From assembly GCF_001544355.1 (NCBI RefSeq), contig NZ_BCQI01000009.1, forward strand, positions 34,301 through 98,300: a stretch of 64,000 nt of DNA, given 5' to 3'. This document shows, piece by piece, positions 42,931 to 52,326 of the stretch. Each line of letters starts with the position of its first letter. The first letter of the stretch is position 1. The stretch comes from Alicyclobacillus acidiphilus NBRC 100859 (GTDB taxonomy: Bacteria; Bacillota; Bacilli; Alicyclobacillales; Alicyclobacillaceae). The notes under the pieces are model-generated. The model saw only the letters and a list, made by a program, of their open reading frames with translations, was not told the origin of the DNA and did no database searches. The position numbers and the translations under genes are program-made.

Positions 42931-45276
42931 ATGGAGACCAGTGAATCCATCAAGCCAGACAATGTCCAAACCAAATCGATGTCGGACCGGGGCCTTGGCA
43001 GTGTTCAGCGTGTAGAGGCGCAGCCTGGGCGGCTGATTGTCCATGCGGAACGAGGTTCGTTCGGTTTGCTGCAACTGAGTTCGACGATGCTGCGGGTGGT
43101 GTTGTGCGGACCGGATGCGACGTGGCCGGACGGAACAATCGCGATCGCCATACAGGATGTCTCGGAACGCTCGCGGCAACAGCCGGAGCCGGCGGTGGTT
43201 GACGAGATCGACAGCGTTCACGCGGACTTTGGTGTGATTCGAGCTCGAATCGACAGGGCGACCTGCGGCATCAGCCTGCATCACTGTGAACTTGGGACAA
43301 AGCTTGAGAATCTCGAACTGCGTCGTTTGAACGACGGCGGTTACAGCGCCGTGATCGACGCAAAACCAACCACGCGCTTCTACGGACTCGGCGAAAAGCC
43401 GGGCGAGCTCAACAAGCGGTACGACGCGTACACCATGTGGAATTCAGACGTCTATGCGCCGCACGTGCCCGAAATGGAGGCGCTCTACGTCTCGATCCCG
43501 TTTGTCATCCCGTTTGATGAAGGCAAGGCGACCGGCCTGTTCCTCGACAATCCAGGAAGGTCCCGGTTTGATTTTCGATCCCGCACGCCCAATTACGAAA
43601 TCACTGCGGATACGGGCGGTTTCGATCTCTACGTGCTGTTTGGCTCAACTGTCAAAGATGTGGTCGTACAGTACACGGAATTGACTGGACGCATGCCGCT
43701 TCCGCCCAAGTGGGCCTTGGGGTATCACCAATCGCGCTACAGTTATGAAACGCAGGAGGAAGTTCTGGCGCTCGCCGAGGCGTTTCGCACAAAACAAATT
43801 CCGCTTGACGCGATTTATCTCGACATTCACTACATGGACGGCTATCGCGTGTTCACATTCGACAGCGGCAGGTTCCCCGATCCCAAAGCGATGATCGCCC
43901 AATTGGCAGAGATGGGCGTCAAAGTCGTGCCCATTGTCGATCCCGGCGTCAAACAGGACGCGGAGTACGCGGTGTATCGCGACGGCGTGGCAAAGGATGT
44001 CTTTTGCAAGTCTCTCGAAGGCGATCTGTTCATTGGTGAGGTATGGCCGGGCAAGAGCGCATTTCCGGATTTTACGGACGACACGGCAAAGGCATGGTGG
44101 GCGGATCAGCACGCTTTCTATGTGGATCTGGGGATACAGGGTATCTGGAACGACATGAACGAGCCTGCTGTATTCAACGATATCAAGACCATGGAACCCC
44201 ATGTGATGCACCGCAACAATGGCAAACCAAAGACGCATCGAGAACTTCACAACCTGTACGGATTGCTCATGTCGAAGGCGACTTATGAAGGATTGCAACG
44301 CAAACTCGCAGGTGAGCGACCCTTTGTTCTCACACGAGCGGGTTACGCAGGAATTCAGCGTTACGCGGCCGTCTGGACCGGTGACAACCGCAGCTTTTGG
44401 GAACATATGTCGATGGCGATCCCGATGGTCCTCAACATGGGGCTTTCCGGCATCGCGTTCAGCGGCCCTGATGTTGGCGGGTTTGCACATCATACAACCC
44501 CCGAGTTGCTCGTTCGTTGGACGCAGATGGGGGCGTTCTTCCCATTTTTTCGCAATCACAGCGCCATAGGCACCCTTCGCCAGGAACCATGGTCGTTCGG
44601 TCCGGAGACAGAATCCATCGTCGCAACGTACATTCGTCTCCGCTATGAATTCATGCCGTACTTGTACTCGTTGTTTCGCGAATCGACGATAACAGGGCTA
44701 CCGGTCATGCGACCGCTTGTGATGGAATATCCGGACGATCCGGCTACGTACGATTTGGCGGATCAATTCCTGCTTGGGTCCGATGTCCTCGTCGCTCCCA
44801 TTTGTAAACCAGGGGAGACGTGCCGCAAGGTGTACCTTCCACAGGGTGAATGGGTGAATTACTGGACGAAAGAGGTCGTCGAAGGTGGACGATCCATCCT
44901 GGTAGATGCGCCTCTGGACATTCTGCCGCTCTTCGTGCGTGCAGGTGCCATCCTGCCGCTGGCAGTCATGGACGGGGATGCTCGACATGGGGAGTCTATT
45001 GCGATGGACGTCTATCTGGGGAACACCGGATCGACAGACAGACGGCGCTTTGTATTGTATGAAGACGACGGCCACTCCTTTCACTATACCGAGGGAGACT
45101 TCGTGGAGCGCCAACTCGGTATCGATCGCGATCCATCAGGCGTGACCGTTTCAGCACGGCTGTTGAATGGAAATCCGAAATTTGCCGCCAACTCCCTCCA
45201 GGTGCGTCTACATCGGGCAGATGGAACAATGGAGACGGCTCAAGTGTCAGACGTGGAGTTTCAAGTGACGTTTTAA
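42931..45276 (+). CDS. glcA: GH31 alpha-glucosidase
   Basis: 781 residues. ATG at 42931 is preferred over 42916 because GAGG lies 9 nt upstream. N-terminal beta-sandwich about 20-250, then the GH31 barrel with IYLDIHYMDGYRVFTFD, the nucleophile Asp408 in GIWNDMNEPAVF, and the acid/base Asp485 in VWTGDNRSFWEH; FSGPDVGGF follows. C-terminal beta domains end the protein. No signal peptide is visible. It releases glucose from the ends of maltooligosaccharides produced by CdaA. Repeat locus 3 follows. Confidence 0.9.
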   Translation: METSESIKPDNVQTKSMSDRGLGSVQRVEAQPGRLIVHAERGSFGLLQLSSTMLRVVLCGPDATWPDGTIAIAIQDVSERSRQQPEPAVVDEIDSVHADFGVIRARIDRATCGISLHHCELGTKLENLELRRLNDGGYSAVIDAKPTTRFYGLGEKPGELNKRYDAYTMWNSDVYAPHVPEMEALYVSIPFVIPFDEGKATGLFLDNPGRSRFDFRSRTPNYEITADTGGFDLYVLFGSTVKDVVVQYTELTGRMPLPPKWALGYHQSRYSYETQEEVLALAEAFRTKQIPLDAIYLDIHYMDGYRVFTFDSGRFPDPKAMIAQLAEMGVKVVPIVDPGVKQDAEYAVYRDGVAKDVFCKSLEGDLFIGEVWPGKSAFPDFTDDTAKAWWADQHAFYVDLGIQGIWNDMNEPAVFNDIKTMEPHVMHRNNGKPKTHRELHNLYGLLMSKATYEGLQRKLAGERPFVLTRAGYAGIQRYAAVWTGDNRSFWEHMSMAIPMVLNMGLSGIAFSGPDVGGFAHHTTPELLVRWTQMGAFFPFFRNHSAIGTLRQEPWSFGPETESIVATYIRLRYEFMPYLYSLFRESTITGLPVMRPLVMEYPDDPATYDLADQFLLGSDVLVAPICKPGETCRKVYLPQGEWVNYWTKEVVEGGRSILVDAPLDILPLFVRAGAILPLAVMDGDARHGESIAMDVYLGNTGSTDRRRFVLYEDDGHSFHYTEGDFVERQLGIDRDPSGVTVSARLLNGNPKFAANSLQVRLHRADGTMETAQVSDVEFQVTF

Positions 45277-45428
45277 CAGGTTGTCCGAGAACGTCACACG
45301 AACGATTGTACAGCGCGCGATTCCGGGAGCGGGGGGCGGCGGGCCGGTGTGGCGATCGTGCCGGGGGGGAATCCGGGGGAATCCGGAAACGGCGGCGATC
45401 ACGCGGGATGATTTCGGTTCGCGATGCG

Positions 45429-45618
45429 AAATAAGCGGCCGAGAGACGCTTAAGTTTGTCGAATCGTCAGAATGACGAAGAATAAGCGGTCGAGAGACGC
45501 TTAAATGGCTGCAATCGCCCCATTTCGGGGGGCCGGGGGCGAATAAGCGGCTCAGCGCCGCTTATTTTCTGTGGTTCCGGGCGTTCCGCCGAAATAAGCG
45601 GCTGAGCGACGCTTATTT
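45429..45618 (+). repeat. Composite four-hairpin repeat element, copy 3 (reference orientation)
   Basis: Hairpins A 45429-45454, B 45481-45504, C 45542-45567 (10-bp perfect arms) and D 45592-45618. The A-B spacer (TTTGTCGAATCGTC...ATGACG) and the B-C spacer (GCAATCGCCCCATTTCGGGG) match copy 1 closely, and the start of A to the start of D is 163 bp against 165 in copy 1. It lies between the convergent glcA and diguanylate cyclase genes. Confidence 0.9.
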
Positions 45619-45619
45619 G

Positions 45620-45728
45620 CCGCCCCCCGGCCAGTCCCCCCGGCCAGTCCCCCCGGCCAGTCCCCCCGGCCAGTCTCCTCCCGGCCAGTCTCCTCCCGGC
45701 CAGCCAACTCCCGGCCAGCCAACTCCCT
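45620..45728 (+). repeat. C-rich minisatellite, 13- to 15-bp units containing CGGCCAG
   Basis: CGGCCAGTCCCCC repeats about three times, then CCGGCCAGTCTCCTC twice, then CCGGCCAGCCAACTC twice. Units change in blocks, which is typical of local slippage. It begins right after hairpin D of copy 3. Confidence 0.9.
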
Positions 45729-45815
45729 TCCGCCATCCGCCCTCGCGATCACGCCGCCGCGGCCCCAACCCCAGCTCCGGCCGCCCCGGTCCGCTCCTTT
45801 CCCGTCGCCGTCCCC

Positions 45816-46928
45816 TCAGATTCCCGCGGAAACCGTCTGATTCTTGCCGGAGTTCTTGGCTTGATACAAGCACTTGTCGGCGCGCTGGAAGAGGTCCTCT
45901 TGGCTTTCGTCATATCGGAACGTCGCGATGCCGACGCTGATGGTCGTTTTCCCTCCGTTCAACTCCACGTGGCTGATCTGCGCGATCCGCTCGCGTATGG
46001 ACTCAATTTGGGCGATCACTTGGCTGTGCGGTCTATCCGCGATGATCAACGCGAATTCTTCGCCGCCGTAGCGTGCGAGAAAGTCGCCCGGCTCGAGCAG
46101 GCCCTCGATGGCCTGCGCGGTCCGCAGGAGAATCTTGTCGCCTGTCAGGTGGCCGAACTGATCGTTGACTTGCTTGAAGTCATCGATGTCGATCACGGCG
46201 AGATAAAGCGGCGTGTGCGTCTCTCGACTGACCCGTACGGCGTAGTCGAGGTACTCATTCAAAGATTTTCGATTATTCAGTCCGGTCAGTTCATCTGTTT
46301 TGGAGTCTTTTTCGGCGACCACGTTGCGGACGAGCAATTCTTTGTGGGTGTTCATTTGATCGTGCAATTGTTCCCAGATTTCGATGCCGCGCTCGATAAT
46401 GTTCAACGAAGCGAACGTGCCTCCGGCAAGGACAAGCAGAATGGTGAGGAAATCAAGAAGCGTGTCGCCTTCAGGTTTTCCGTGGGTCGGGCTCGTAAAA
46501 TACAGGACGCATTCCGCGATGCAACCGAGCGCTCCAGCGACAATCACCTTGCGTTTATCCAGAAATAAGACCGACACGAGAATGGGCAGGAACAGGACGG
46601 AAGAAATTGCGTGAAGATTCGGATTGAAATAGATCATAACCACGCACTGGAGCAGCGCGCTGACGATGTACATGTACTCCCGGCGCCGCTTGATCAAACG
46701 GTGGAGAAGTTCGGTTGCGGCATTGACACCGATGAGGCATACGCCGGGCAACACGATATGATGGATGACGTAAGAGACAACGGTTCTGTGATCGGATGGA
46801 ACCGCGACGGGAATGAGCGCCAGACCCGCAGCGATGTAGAAAAGCGCTACGGCGCGGTAGCCGTTGATGATTTTGTGTTCCCAGCGTTGGGATGGATCGA
46901 CGAACTGTTGTGGCCGTAGTCTGCACAT
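45816..46928 (-). CDS. Membrane diguanylate cyclase (GGDEF)
   Basis: 370 residues. AAGGTG lies 9 nt before ATG at 46928. About five N-terminal membrane helices (residues 25-185) form a sensor part; the C-terminal GGDEF domain has ELTGLNNRKSLNEYLDYAV and the active site ARYGGEEFALI. GGEEF is an active-type signature for making cyclic di-GMP. The inhibitory I-site position, normally RxxD five residues earlier, reads EPGD, so product inhibition is probably weak. There is no EAL or HD-GYP partner in the gene. Confidence 0.9.
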   Translation of the reverse strand: MCRLRPQQFVDPSQRWEHKIINGYRAVALFYIAAGLALIPVAVPSDHRTVVSYVIHHIVLPGVCLIGVNAATELLHRLIKRRREYMYIVSALLQCVVMIYFNPNLHAISSVLFLPILVSVLFLDKRKVIVAGALGCIAECVLYFTSPTHGKPEGDTLLDFLTILLVLAGGTFASLNIIERGIEIWEQLHDQMNTHKELLVRNVVAEKDSKTDELTGLNNRKSLNEYLDYAVRVSRETHTPLYLAVIDIDDFKQVNDQFGHLTGDKILLRTAQAIEGLLEPGDFLARYGGEEFALIIADRPHSQVIAQIESIRERIAQISHVELNGGKTTISVGIATFRYDESQEDLFQRADKCLYQAKNSGKNQTVSAGI

Positions 46929-47095
46929 GGCTCATGCACCTTTGCGCGATCGTTCATGGAAATCGTGTTGCATCGTTTGCACATCGACAAATGATGCATC
47001 CCTATTCCATTCGACAAAATTCTTCCCGATCCTCCATCGTTTGGCCAAATGTCTTGCACACTGCGGATCCATATTCATCCATGTCGACGGGGTGT

Positions 47096-47941
47096 TCACC
47101 CGTTGACGATCCCGCCCCCGTTCACATGGATGACTTGCCCGGTGATGTACGAAGCGTCGTCGCTTGCAAGAAAGACGTACGCCGGCGCGAGTTCGTACGG
47201 CTGCCCGGCACGTCCCATCGGTACATCGTCGCCAAATACCGCCACTCGATCCGACGAAAAGGACGCGGGAATCAGCGGCGTCCAGATGGGGCCGGGCGCA
47301 ACCGCGTTGACGCGGATGCCTCGTTTGGCGAGGCTGACAGCGAGCGATCTCGTAAACGACACGATAGCGCCTTTGGATGCCGAGTAGTCGATGAGTTCCG
47401 GTTCGCCCTGGTAAGCCGTGATCGACGTGGTATTGACGATGGCGCTGCCCGGTGACATATGGCGGATGGCGTCGCGAGCGAGAATGAAGTGGCTGAAGAT
47501 GTTTACGTCAAAGGTCGTGCGCAGTTGCCCGGATGAGATGTCATGCAACCGTCTTTGAGGAAATTGGACGCCCGCGTTGTTGATGAGAATGTCGAGCTTG
47601 CCGAATTTCTGGATGACCTGTGGAACGATGGTGCGGCGATGGGTGTCGTTGACGAGATCGCCGGGAATCAAAAGACACTGTCCGCCGTAGTGTCGCACGC
47701 AGGACTGGGTTTCGGCCGCGTCGGCGTGCTCGTCCAAATAGCTGATGGCGACGTTGGCGCCCTCCTTCGCGAACGCGACGGCTACGGCCCGGCCGATGCC
47801 GCTGTCGCCTCCGGTGATCAGGGCCACTTTGTCCGCAAGCTTGCCGGCTGGCTTGTAGTTTGGATTGTCAAACACCGGTCGCGGCCGCATTTCGGACTCC
47901 AAGCCGGGCTGTCTTGGTTGGTGTTGCGGCGGAAACCCCAT
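47096..47941 (-). CDS. Short-chain dehydrogenase, general-stress-protein 39 type
   Basis: 281 residues from ATG at 47941 (MGFPPQHQPRQPG) after GAGGGGG. Classical SDR with an extended N-terminus typical of YdaD/YhxC proteins. ALITGGDSGIGRAVA binds NAD(P), LINNAGVQFPQ is the second motif, catalytic Ser is in TTSITAY and Tyr-x3-Lys in YSASKG. Members are stress-induced dehydrogenases of unclear substrate. The longer open frame upstream has no ribosome site. Confidence 0.88.
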   Translation of the reverse strand: MGFPPQHQPRQPGLESEMRPRPVFDNPNYKPAGKLADKVALITGGDSGIGRAVAVAFAKEGANVAISYLDEHADAAETQSCVRHYGGQCLLIPGDLVNDTHRRTIVPQVIQKFGKLDILINNAGVQFPQRRLHDISSGQLRTTFDVNIFSHFILARDAIRHMSPGSAIVNTTSITAYQGEPELIDYSASKGAIVSFTRSLAVSLAKRGIRVNAVAPGPIWTPLIPASFSSDRVAVFGDDVPMGRAGQPYELAPAYVFLASDDASYITGQVIHVNGGGIVNG

Positions 47942-48074
47942 AGCGAAACCCCCTCGACAATCAACTGCCTTCTGTCGTCCATTGGTGCGACTTTGCAAAG
48001 GCAGGCAGGTATGGAGCCAAATGAGCCAAAGGCCCATCATTACCTTATTGCGGCTGACGAGAGGGTATGCCGTG

Positions 48075-49082
48075 TCACGATTGAGTCAGTGTGAAGTCCG
48101 CAATGATTTCGCCGACTTGCTCGTTGCGCGTGTTGAGGATGGCTGGCTGCACCCAGTTGGACAAGGCCGCGCGTTCCGTATCCGTGAGTACGCCGAGATC
48201 CGTCAACGCCTGGATGACCACTGGCGCGATCGCCCTGCTGTTGCCGTCGAGTACCTTCATCACCAGCGACAGCCGCGCGTCCATGACGCAGACCATCATG
48301 AATCCTTCCGCGCCGCCTTTGGCCATGATGCGGCCGTTGGTCGCTTTCATTAAGTCGGTGTCAAACCGGCCGGTGGTTCCGCCGACCAACTCTGGATACG
48401 TGCGCATTGCGTGGGAAATCCGCTCCATCGCCTGTCGATGATCGGACGTCTCCGGCGCTGTGAACTTCGCAAACGCCTTGCCCCACGCTTCCATCGAAAT
48501 GGCGTGGACGGGCACGCCGCAGCCATCCGTGCCGAGGACGATGTCATCGACGGCGACTTCGGCGAGATCGGCCAGTATCCGCAGGATCTCTAGCTGCAGA
48601 GGGTGCTCCGGATGTGCGTATGTGCCGGGATCCGTCCCTGTTTTGGCACAGTACGCCAGCATCCCCGAATGTTTGCCGGAACAGTTGCTGTAAATCGCCG
48701 TCAGTTGTCCGCCTGCCCGGAGGATTTCCTCGTATCGCTCCCGGTTGTGCGGCGGATGAGCGCCGCAAACGAGCAGCGAGGCGTCGAGGCCGATTCGATT
48801 GAGAATGTCCTGCACGCGGCGGACATGAATCTCTTCACTGCTGTGCGAGGCGCAAAACAGGGCGAGATCGGCGTCGCTCAGTCCGAACGCCTCAAGGCTA
48901 CCCGCTTCGACGGTGGCAATGGCTTGAATCGGTTTGCACGAACTGCGCGCGAATGTGGTGAGCGTCGCATCGCCAAACGAAGCGACGCGCTTGCCTGAAC
49001 TATCGGTTACGACCATGACGCCGTCGTGCACGCTCTCCGTGATGGAACCACGGGTGACTCGCGCTAGAATTGCCATCACCAT
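48075..49082 (-). CDS. Asparaginase II family protein (PF06089 type)
   Basis: About 335 residues. MVMAILARVTRGSITESVHD, then FARSSCKPIQAIA, IYSNCSGKHSGMLAY and TDGCGVPVHAISM are the conserved blocks of the Rhizobium-type asparaginase II family, unrelated to AnsA/AnsB. It would hydrolyse L-asparagine to aspartate and ammonia in the cytoplasm. The start is uncertain: ATG codons at 49082 and 49076 both sit near AGAGAG. Confidence 0.85.
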   Translation of the reverse strand: MVMAILARVTRGSITESVHDGVMVVTDSSGKRVASFGDATLTTFARSSCKPIQAIATVEAGSLEAFGLSDADLALFCASHSSEEIHVRRVQDILNRIGLDASLLVCGAHPPHNRERYEEILRAGGQLTAIYSNCSGKHSGMLAYCAKTGTDPGTYAHPEHPLQLEILRILADLAEVAVDDIVLGTDGCGVPVHAISMEAWGKAFAKFTAPETSDHRQAMERISHAMRTYPELVGGTTGRFDTDLMKATNGRIMAKGGAEGFMMVCVMDARLSLVMKVLDGNSRAIAPVVIQALTDLGVLTDTERAALSNWVQPAILNTRNEQVGEIIADFTLTQS

Positions 49083-49348
49083 CACGCTCTCTTTCTGGCT
49101 TTCAACCATACTTTACACTTTACGAAATTTTCTCGGTGCGTTACCAGGAACACACGAAGCACCGATCCAGGAGATTTCGCCGGATTCGCATGCCGGATTC
49201 GCTTGCTCGTTTGGTCGTATCGAAATGTGCCCTAACAGCAGTGTATTCCTTCGCAGGGCGCAGGTAAATGCGGCAGTCGGAAAACTTGCCCAAGAAGGCG
49301 GAGGGGCCGTTTCTCAGCGAGTTCATCGCTGAGGAACAGCCCCTGGCC

Positions 49349-49483
49349 TCACTCATCGTCTCCAGGCTCGTCTTCGTCTTCTTGCGAGGAGGTTTCGAAC
49401 AAGCCGTTCGTCTGGATCTCCTTTGCCTGGATCCGCTGAATGGTCTGTTCAATGGTAAACTTAGGGTAATCTTCGTCGGTCAT
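49349..49483 (-). CDS. Small acidic protein, 44 residues, unknown
   Basis: MTDEDYPKFTIEQTIQRIQA followed by a helix and a tail of Asp/Glu (QEDEDEPGDDE). AAAGGAGG lies 7-8 nt before ATG at 49483, one of the best ribosome sites in the window, so translation is likely. No domain is recognised; the basic/hydrophobic helix plus acidic tail would suit a small regulator or spore protein. It is divergent from the ketopantoate-reductase-like gene. Confidence 0.65.
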   Translation of the reverse strand: MTDEDYPKFTIEQTIQRIQAKEIQTNGLFETSSQEDEDEPGDDE

Positions 49484-49571
49484 GTCAAAACCTCCTTTGC
49501 TTTAATCAATACCCAATCATCGACCATTTTATTTATCGACTGTGGATATTCGGTCAGAGAGGATGAATCGG

Positions 49572-50486
49572 ATGCGCACGATACGGAACGTAACGCTTGT
49601 CGGACTTGGCGCCATCGGCGCCGCTTACGGGAGCAGACTCAACCAGGTCGAAGACGTGAATCTGCGCGTGGTGGTGGACACCGAGAGGCTGCAGAGGTAT
49701 GAGCAGAGTGGAATCGACGTCAACGGGCAACAGATGGCGTTCCACTACGTGACACCGGACCAGCCGGTCGATCCGGCGGATTTCGTGGTGATTGCCGTCA
49801 AGTACGACGGCCTCGAACAAGCGTTGCAAGCCGTCAAGCGGCACGTCGGGCCCGACACGATCCTGATGTCGCTGTTGAACGGCATCGCGAGCGAAGACGA
49901 TATCGCGCAGGTGTATGGGGATCGACATCTGTTGCATGCGGTTTGCGTCGGGATCGACGCGGTTCGCCAAGGGACGTCTGTGCAATACAGCGGTATCGGC
50001 GAGATTTGTTTTGGCAACGCGACAGCACACGATTTGACCGACGATGTCGCGGCCGTCAAGGCTTTGTTCGACAGGGCCGGCATTCCCTGTGCGGTCCATG
50101 AGGATATTCAGCGGACGATGTGGTGGAAGTTCATGATCAACGTCGGTGTCAATCAGGCATCCGCCATCCTGCGGGCGCCGTACGGCAAGTTCCAGACGGA
50201 CAGCCACGCCCACAGCGTGATGCAAAGCCTCATGCGCGAGGTGCTGGCTCTCTCCGCTGCGGTTGGCGTCGATCTCGGCGAAGACGCGCTGACCCAATTC
50301 GACATCGTGTTGAAGCAATTGTCACCTGCCGGGAAGACATCGATGCTGCAAGACGTGGAGGCGGGAAGGCGGACCGAGATCGAGCAATTGGCTGGCATGG
50401 TGCGACGATTGGGGCAAGAGCACGGGATTGCCACACCGGTGAACGATTTCGTCTATCACGCGATTCGAGCCATGGAAAACGGATGA
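49572..50486 (+). CDS. 2-dehydropantoate 2-reductase (ketopantoate reductase) family
   Basis: 304 residues. ATG at 49572 lies 9 nt after AGAGAGG. NVTLVGLGAIGAAYGSRL is the NADPH-binding loop; FVVIAVKYDGLEQAL, LMSLLNGIASEDDI, the catalytic Lys region MWWKFMINVGVNQ, and SMLQDVEAGRRTEIEQLAG are family blocks. It may be PanE of pantothenate synthesis, but this family has many paralogues and no other pan gene is near. Confidence 0.85.
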   Translation: MRTIRNVTLVGLGAIGAAYGSRLNQVEDVNLRVVVDTERLQRYEQSGIDVNGQQMAFHYVTPDQPVDPADFVVIAVKYDGLEQALQAVKRHVGPDTILMSLLNGIASEDDIAQVYGDRHLLHAVCVGIDAVRQGTSVQYSGIGEICFGNATAHDLTDDVAAVKALFDRAGIPCAVHEDIQRTMWWKFMINVGVNQASAILRAPYGKFQTDSHAHSVMQSLMREVLALSAAVGVDLGEDALTQFDIVLKQLSPAGKTSMLQDVEAGRRTEIEQLAGMVRRLGQEHGIATPVNDFVYHAIRAMENG

Positions 50487-50540
50487 TAGACAGAAACTGC
50501 CGATGCGACCGTTCAAAAGGGATCTTTGCAAAATCTTAAC

Positions 50541-50568
50541 TTGCCATTCTATGTCGAATTATCATAAT
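50541..50568 (+). promoter_or_regulatory. Candidate promoter of the orphan binding-protein gene
   Basis: TTGCCA (50541-50546) and CATAAT (50563-50568) with 16 bp between them, about 90 bp before the GTG start at 50658, in an AT-rich stretch. Confidence 0.4.
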
Positions 50569-50657
50569 GTGGACCTTGTGATTGGCAATTCGCAAATGGT
50601 AGACAGAGAAGCACGTCGCAACACACGCGGGTTTAAATTTGGAGAGGGAGTGCTACT

Positions 50658-51953
50658 GTGCGCAAAAGTAATTGGGTCAACCTGTCTGCAGTCGTCGTGC
50701 TTGGTTCGGTGTTTGCTGTAGGGTGTTCCGCTCTGACCAACGGCAATGCCGCGACCACCGCATCGACCAACACGGCTCAAGGAGACGCGGCGTCGAGCCA
50801 GCCCGTTACCATCACCTTCTATGAAGGTATGGGCAGTGCGCTCGGAACGGAACTTCAAAAACTGACCAACGAATTTGAAGCGAAGTATCCAAACGTCAAG
50901 GTGAACCTGGTTTATGAAGGTTCGTACACGACTCTGCAAGAAAAATTGACCGCGGCGATTGCGGCGCACACCGCGCCGACGTTGGCCCAAGTCGAAGACA
51001 CGTGGGAAACCGCCTACTATCAGGACAAGCTTTTGTACCCAGTGCAAAATCTCCTCTCGAAGTCGACCATCAACGATTTGATGCCAGTCTGGCGCAACGA
51101 CAACACGTACAATGGCACATTGGTATCGGCTCCATTCAACAAATCCGACTACGTGCTCTTCTATAATATCGATGATCTGAAAAAGGCCGGAATTTCGACT
51201 CCCCCGAAGACGTGGACAGAGCTCGAACAGGACGCAATCAAATTGAAGAAGGCTGGCGAGCCGACGTTTGGCATGCAAGCGAACTATTACACGTTTGAGA
51301 TGTTGTTGATGCAAGCAGGCGGTCAAATTCTCAACAAGAACAATACCAAGGCCGCATTTGACAGCGCGGCTGGCAAAAAGGCGCTCGAATTCATGTACAA
51401 GCTGGCGAACACCGACAAGGCTGCGACGGTCATCAACGCCGACGCGTACTTGTCCGACGGTTTCAACACCAATGAATACGCGATGGATATCGACACGGTT
51501 GCCGCAGAGTCGTACATCACCAATAAAGATGTCCACTTCATGACGGCTCCGCTGCCGAAGGGTGTTAAAGCGGCCGTTCCCACGGCTGGCACCAACATCG
51601 TCGTGTTCAACAGCGCGACCGCCGCTCAAAAGCAGGCTGCGGGTGAATATCTCAACTTCCTGCTGTCTGACGCAAGCACGGTGAACTGGTCGGAAGCGAC
51701 AGGGTATCTGCCGGTGCGCACGAGTGCAATCAAAGATCCCGCGTGGAACAAGTACATTCAAAAGCACCCAATCGAAGCGGCTGGTCCATCGGAATTGACG
51801 AACGCCTACGTTTCGCCTCGTATCGCGTCGCTTGGTTCCGCTGAAACGGAAGAGACCACCCAAATTGGCAACTACATCGCAGGCAAGCAGGATGTGAACA
51901 CCACGTTGACCAACATGGCGAACGAGGTCAACCAAGCGCTTGCCGGCAACTGA
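50658..51953 (+). CDS. Sugar-type ABC substrate-binding lipoprotein without permease genes
   Basis: 431 residues from GTG at 50658 after GGAGAGGG. Lipobox FAVGC gives Cys23. QPVTITFYEGMGSALGTELQ, FNKSDYVLFYNIDDLKKAGI and PKTWTELEQDAIKLKKAGEP match the UgpB/glycerol-3-phosphate and sugar family 1 proteins. A terminator-like hairpin follows, and no permease or ATPase lies nearby. It may share the membrane parts of another system, or be recently separated from them. Confidence 0.85.
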   Translation: MRKSNWVNLSAVVVLGSVFAVGCSALTNGNAATTASTNTAQGDAASSQPVTITFYEGMGSALGTELQKLTNEFEAKYPNVKVNLVYEGSYTTLQEKLTAAIAAHTAPTLAQVEDTWETAYYQDKLLYPVQNLLSKSTINDLMPVWRNDNTYNGTLVSAPFNKSDYVLFYNIDDLKKAGISTPPKTWTELEQDAIKLKKAGEPTFGMQANYYTFEMLLMQAGGQILNKNNTKAAFDSAAGKKALEFMYKLANTDKAATVINADAYLSDGFNTNEYAMDIDTVAAESYITNKDVHFMTAPLPKGVKAAVPTAGTNIVVFNSATAAQKQAAGEYLNFLLSDASTVNWSEATGYLPVRTSAIKDPAWNKYIQKHPIEAAGPSELTNAYVSPRIASLGSAETEETTQIGNYIAGKQDVNTTLTNMANEVNQALAGN

Positions 51954-51995
51954 CATCGGTTGAGCGACTGAAAAATGAATAAGGCATGAAATCTG

Positions 51996-52032
51996 GAGAC
52001 CGTCGGTTCACCGAGTGTGGGCTGGCGGTCTC
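51996..52032 (+). terminator. Hairpin after the orphan binding-protein gene
   Basis: GAGACCG (51996-52002) pairs with CGGTCTC (52026-52032) and is followed by TTTGT. The loop is long (23 nt), so efficiency is uncertain. Confidence 0.5.
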
Positions 52033-52125
52033 TTTGTCGTGAAATCCAGGCCATTGTCGTTGGACACGGTCCCCTTGCGAGCATAGGGTATCGTGATATT
52101 CGACTGACCAAGGAGGAAGAGATCG

Positions 52126-52326
52126 ATGGCGGATCGCAACGATGTCACCAAAAACTTAGGGGAACTGCTGATTCAGGATGTCTTCGCAAAACATCGCATC
52201 ACGTCGGAAAAACGGAGACCAATCACGCCGGAGCAGAAGGAGCAATTACGGCAGTTGGTGAAGAGTCTGGAAGAGCAGGTGCAACAGTTCCTCTCCACAC
52301 AATCCGAGACGACCCGATCCAACTAA
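52126..52326 (+). CDS. Small helical protein at the start of the spore-coat cluster
   Basis: 66 residues from ATG at 52126 after AAGGAGG. Two helices are likely: NDVTKNLGELLIQDVFAKH and TPEQKEQLRQLVKSLEEQVQ, the second with coiled-coil spacing. It has no known domain in my reading. Its place just before two CotX-family genes suggests a coat or crust role like that of CotW, but that is context only. Confidence 0.6.
   Translation: MADRNDVTKNLGELLIQDVFAKHRITSEKRRPITPEQKEQLRQLVKSLEEQVQQFLSTQSETTRSN

Noticed and set aside
45467..45736. Minus-strand frames rich in repeated Gly/Arg/Trp/Ala units
   Set aside because: They are translations of the C-rich minisatellite and hairpins of repeat locus 3.
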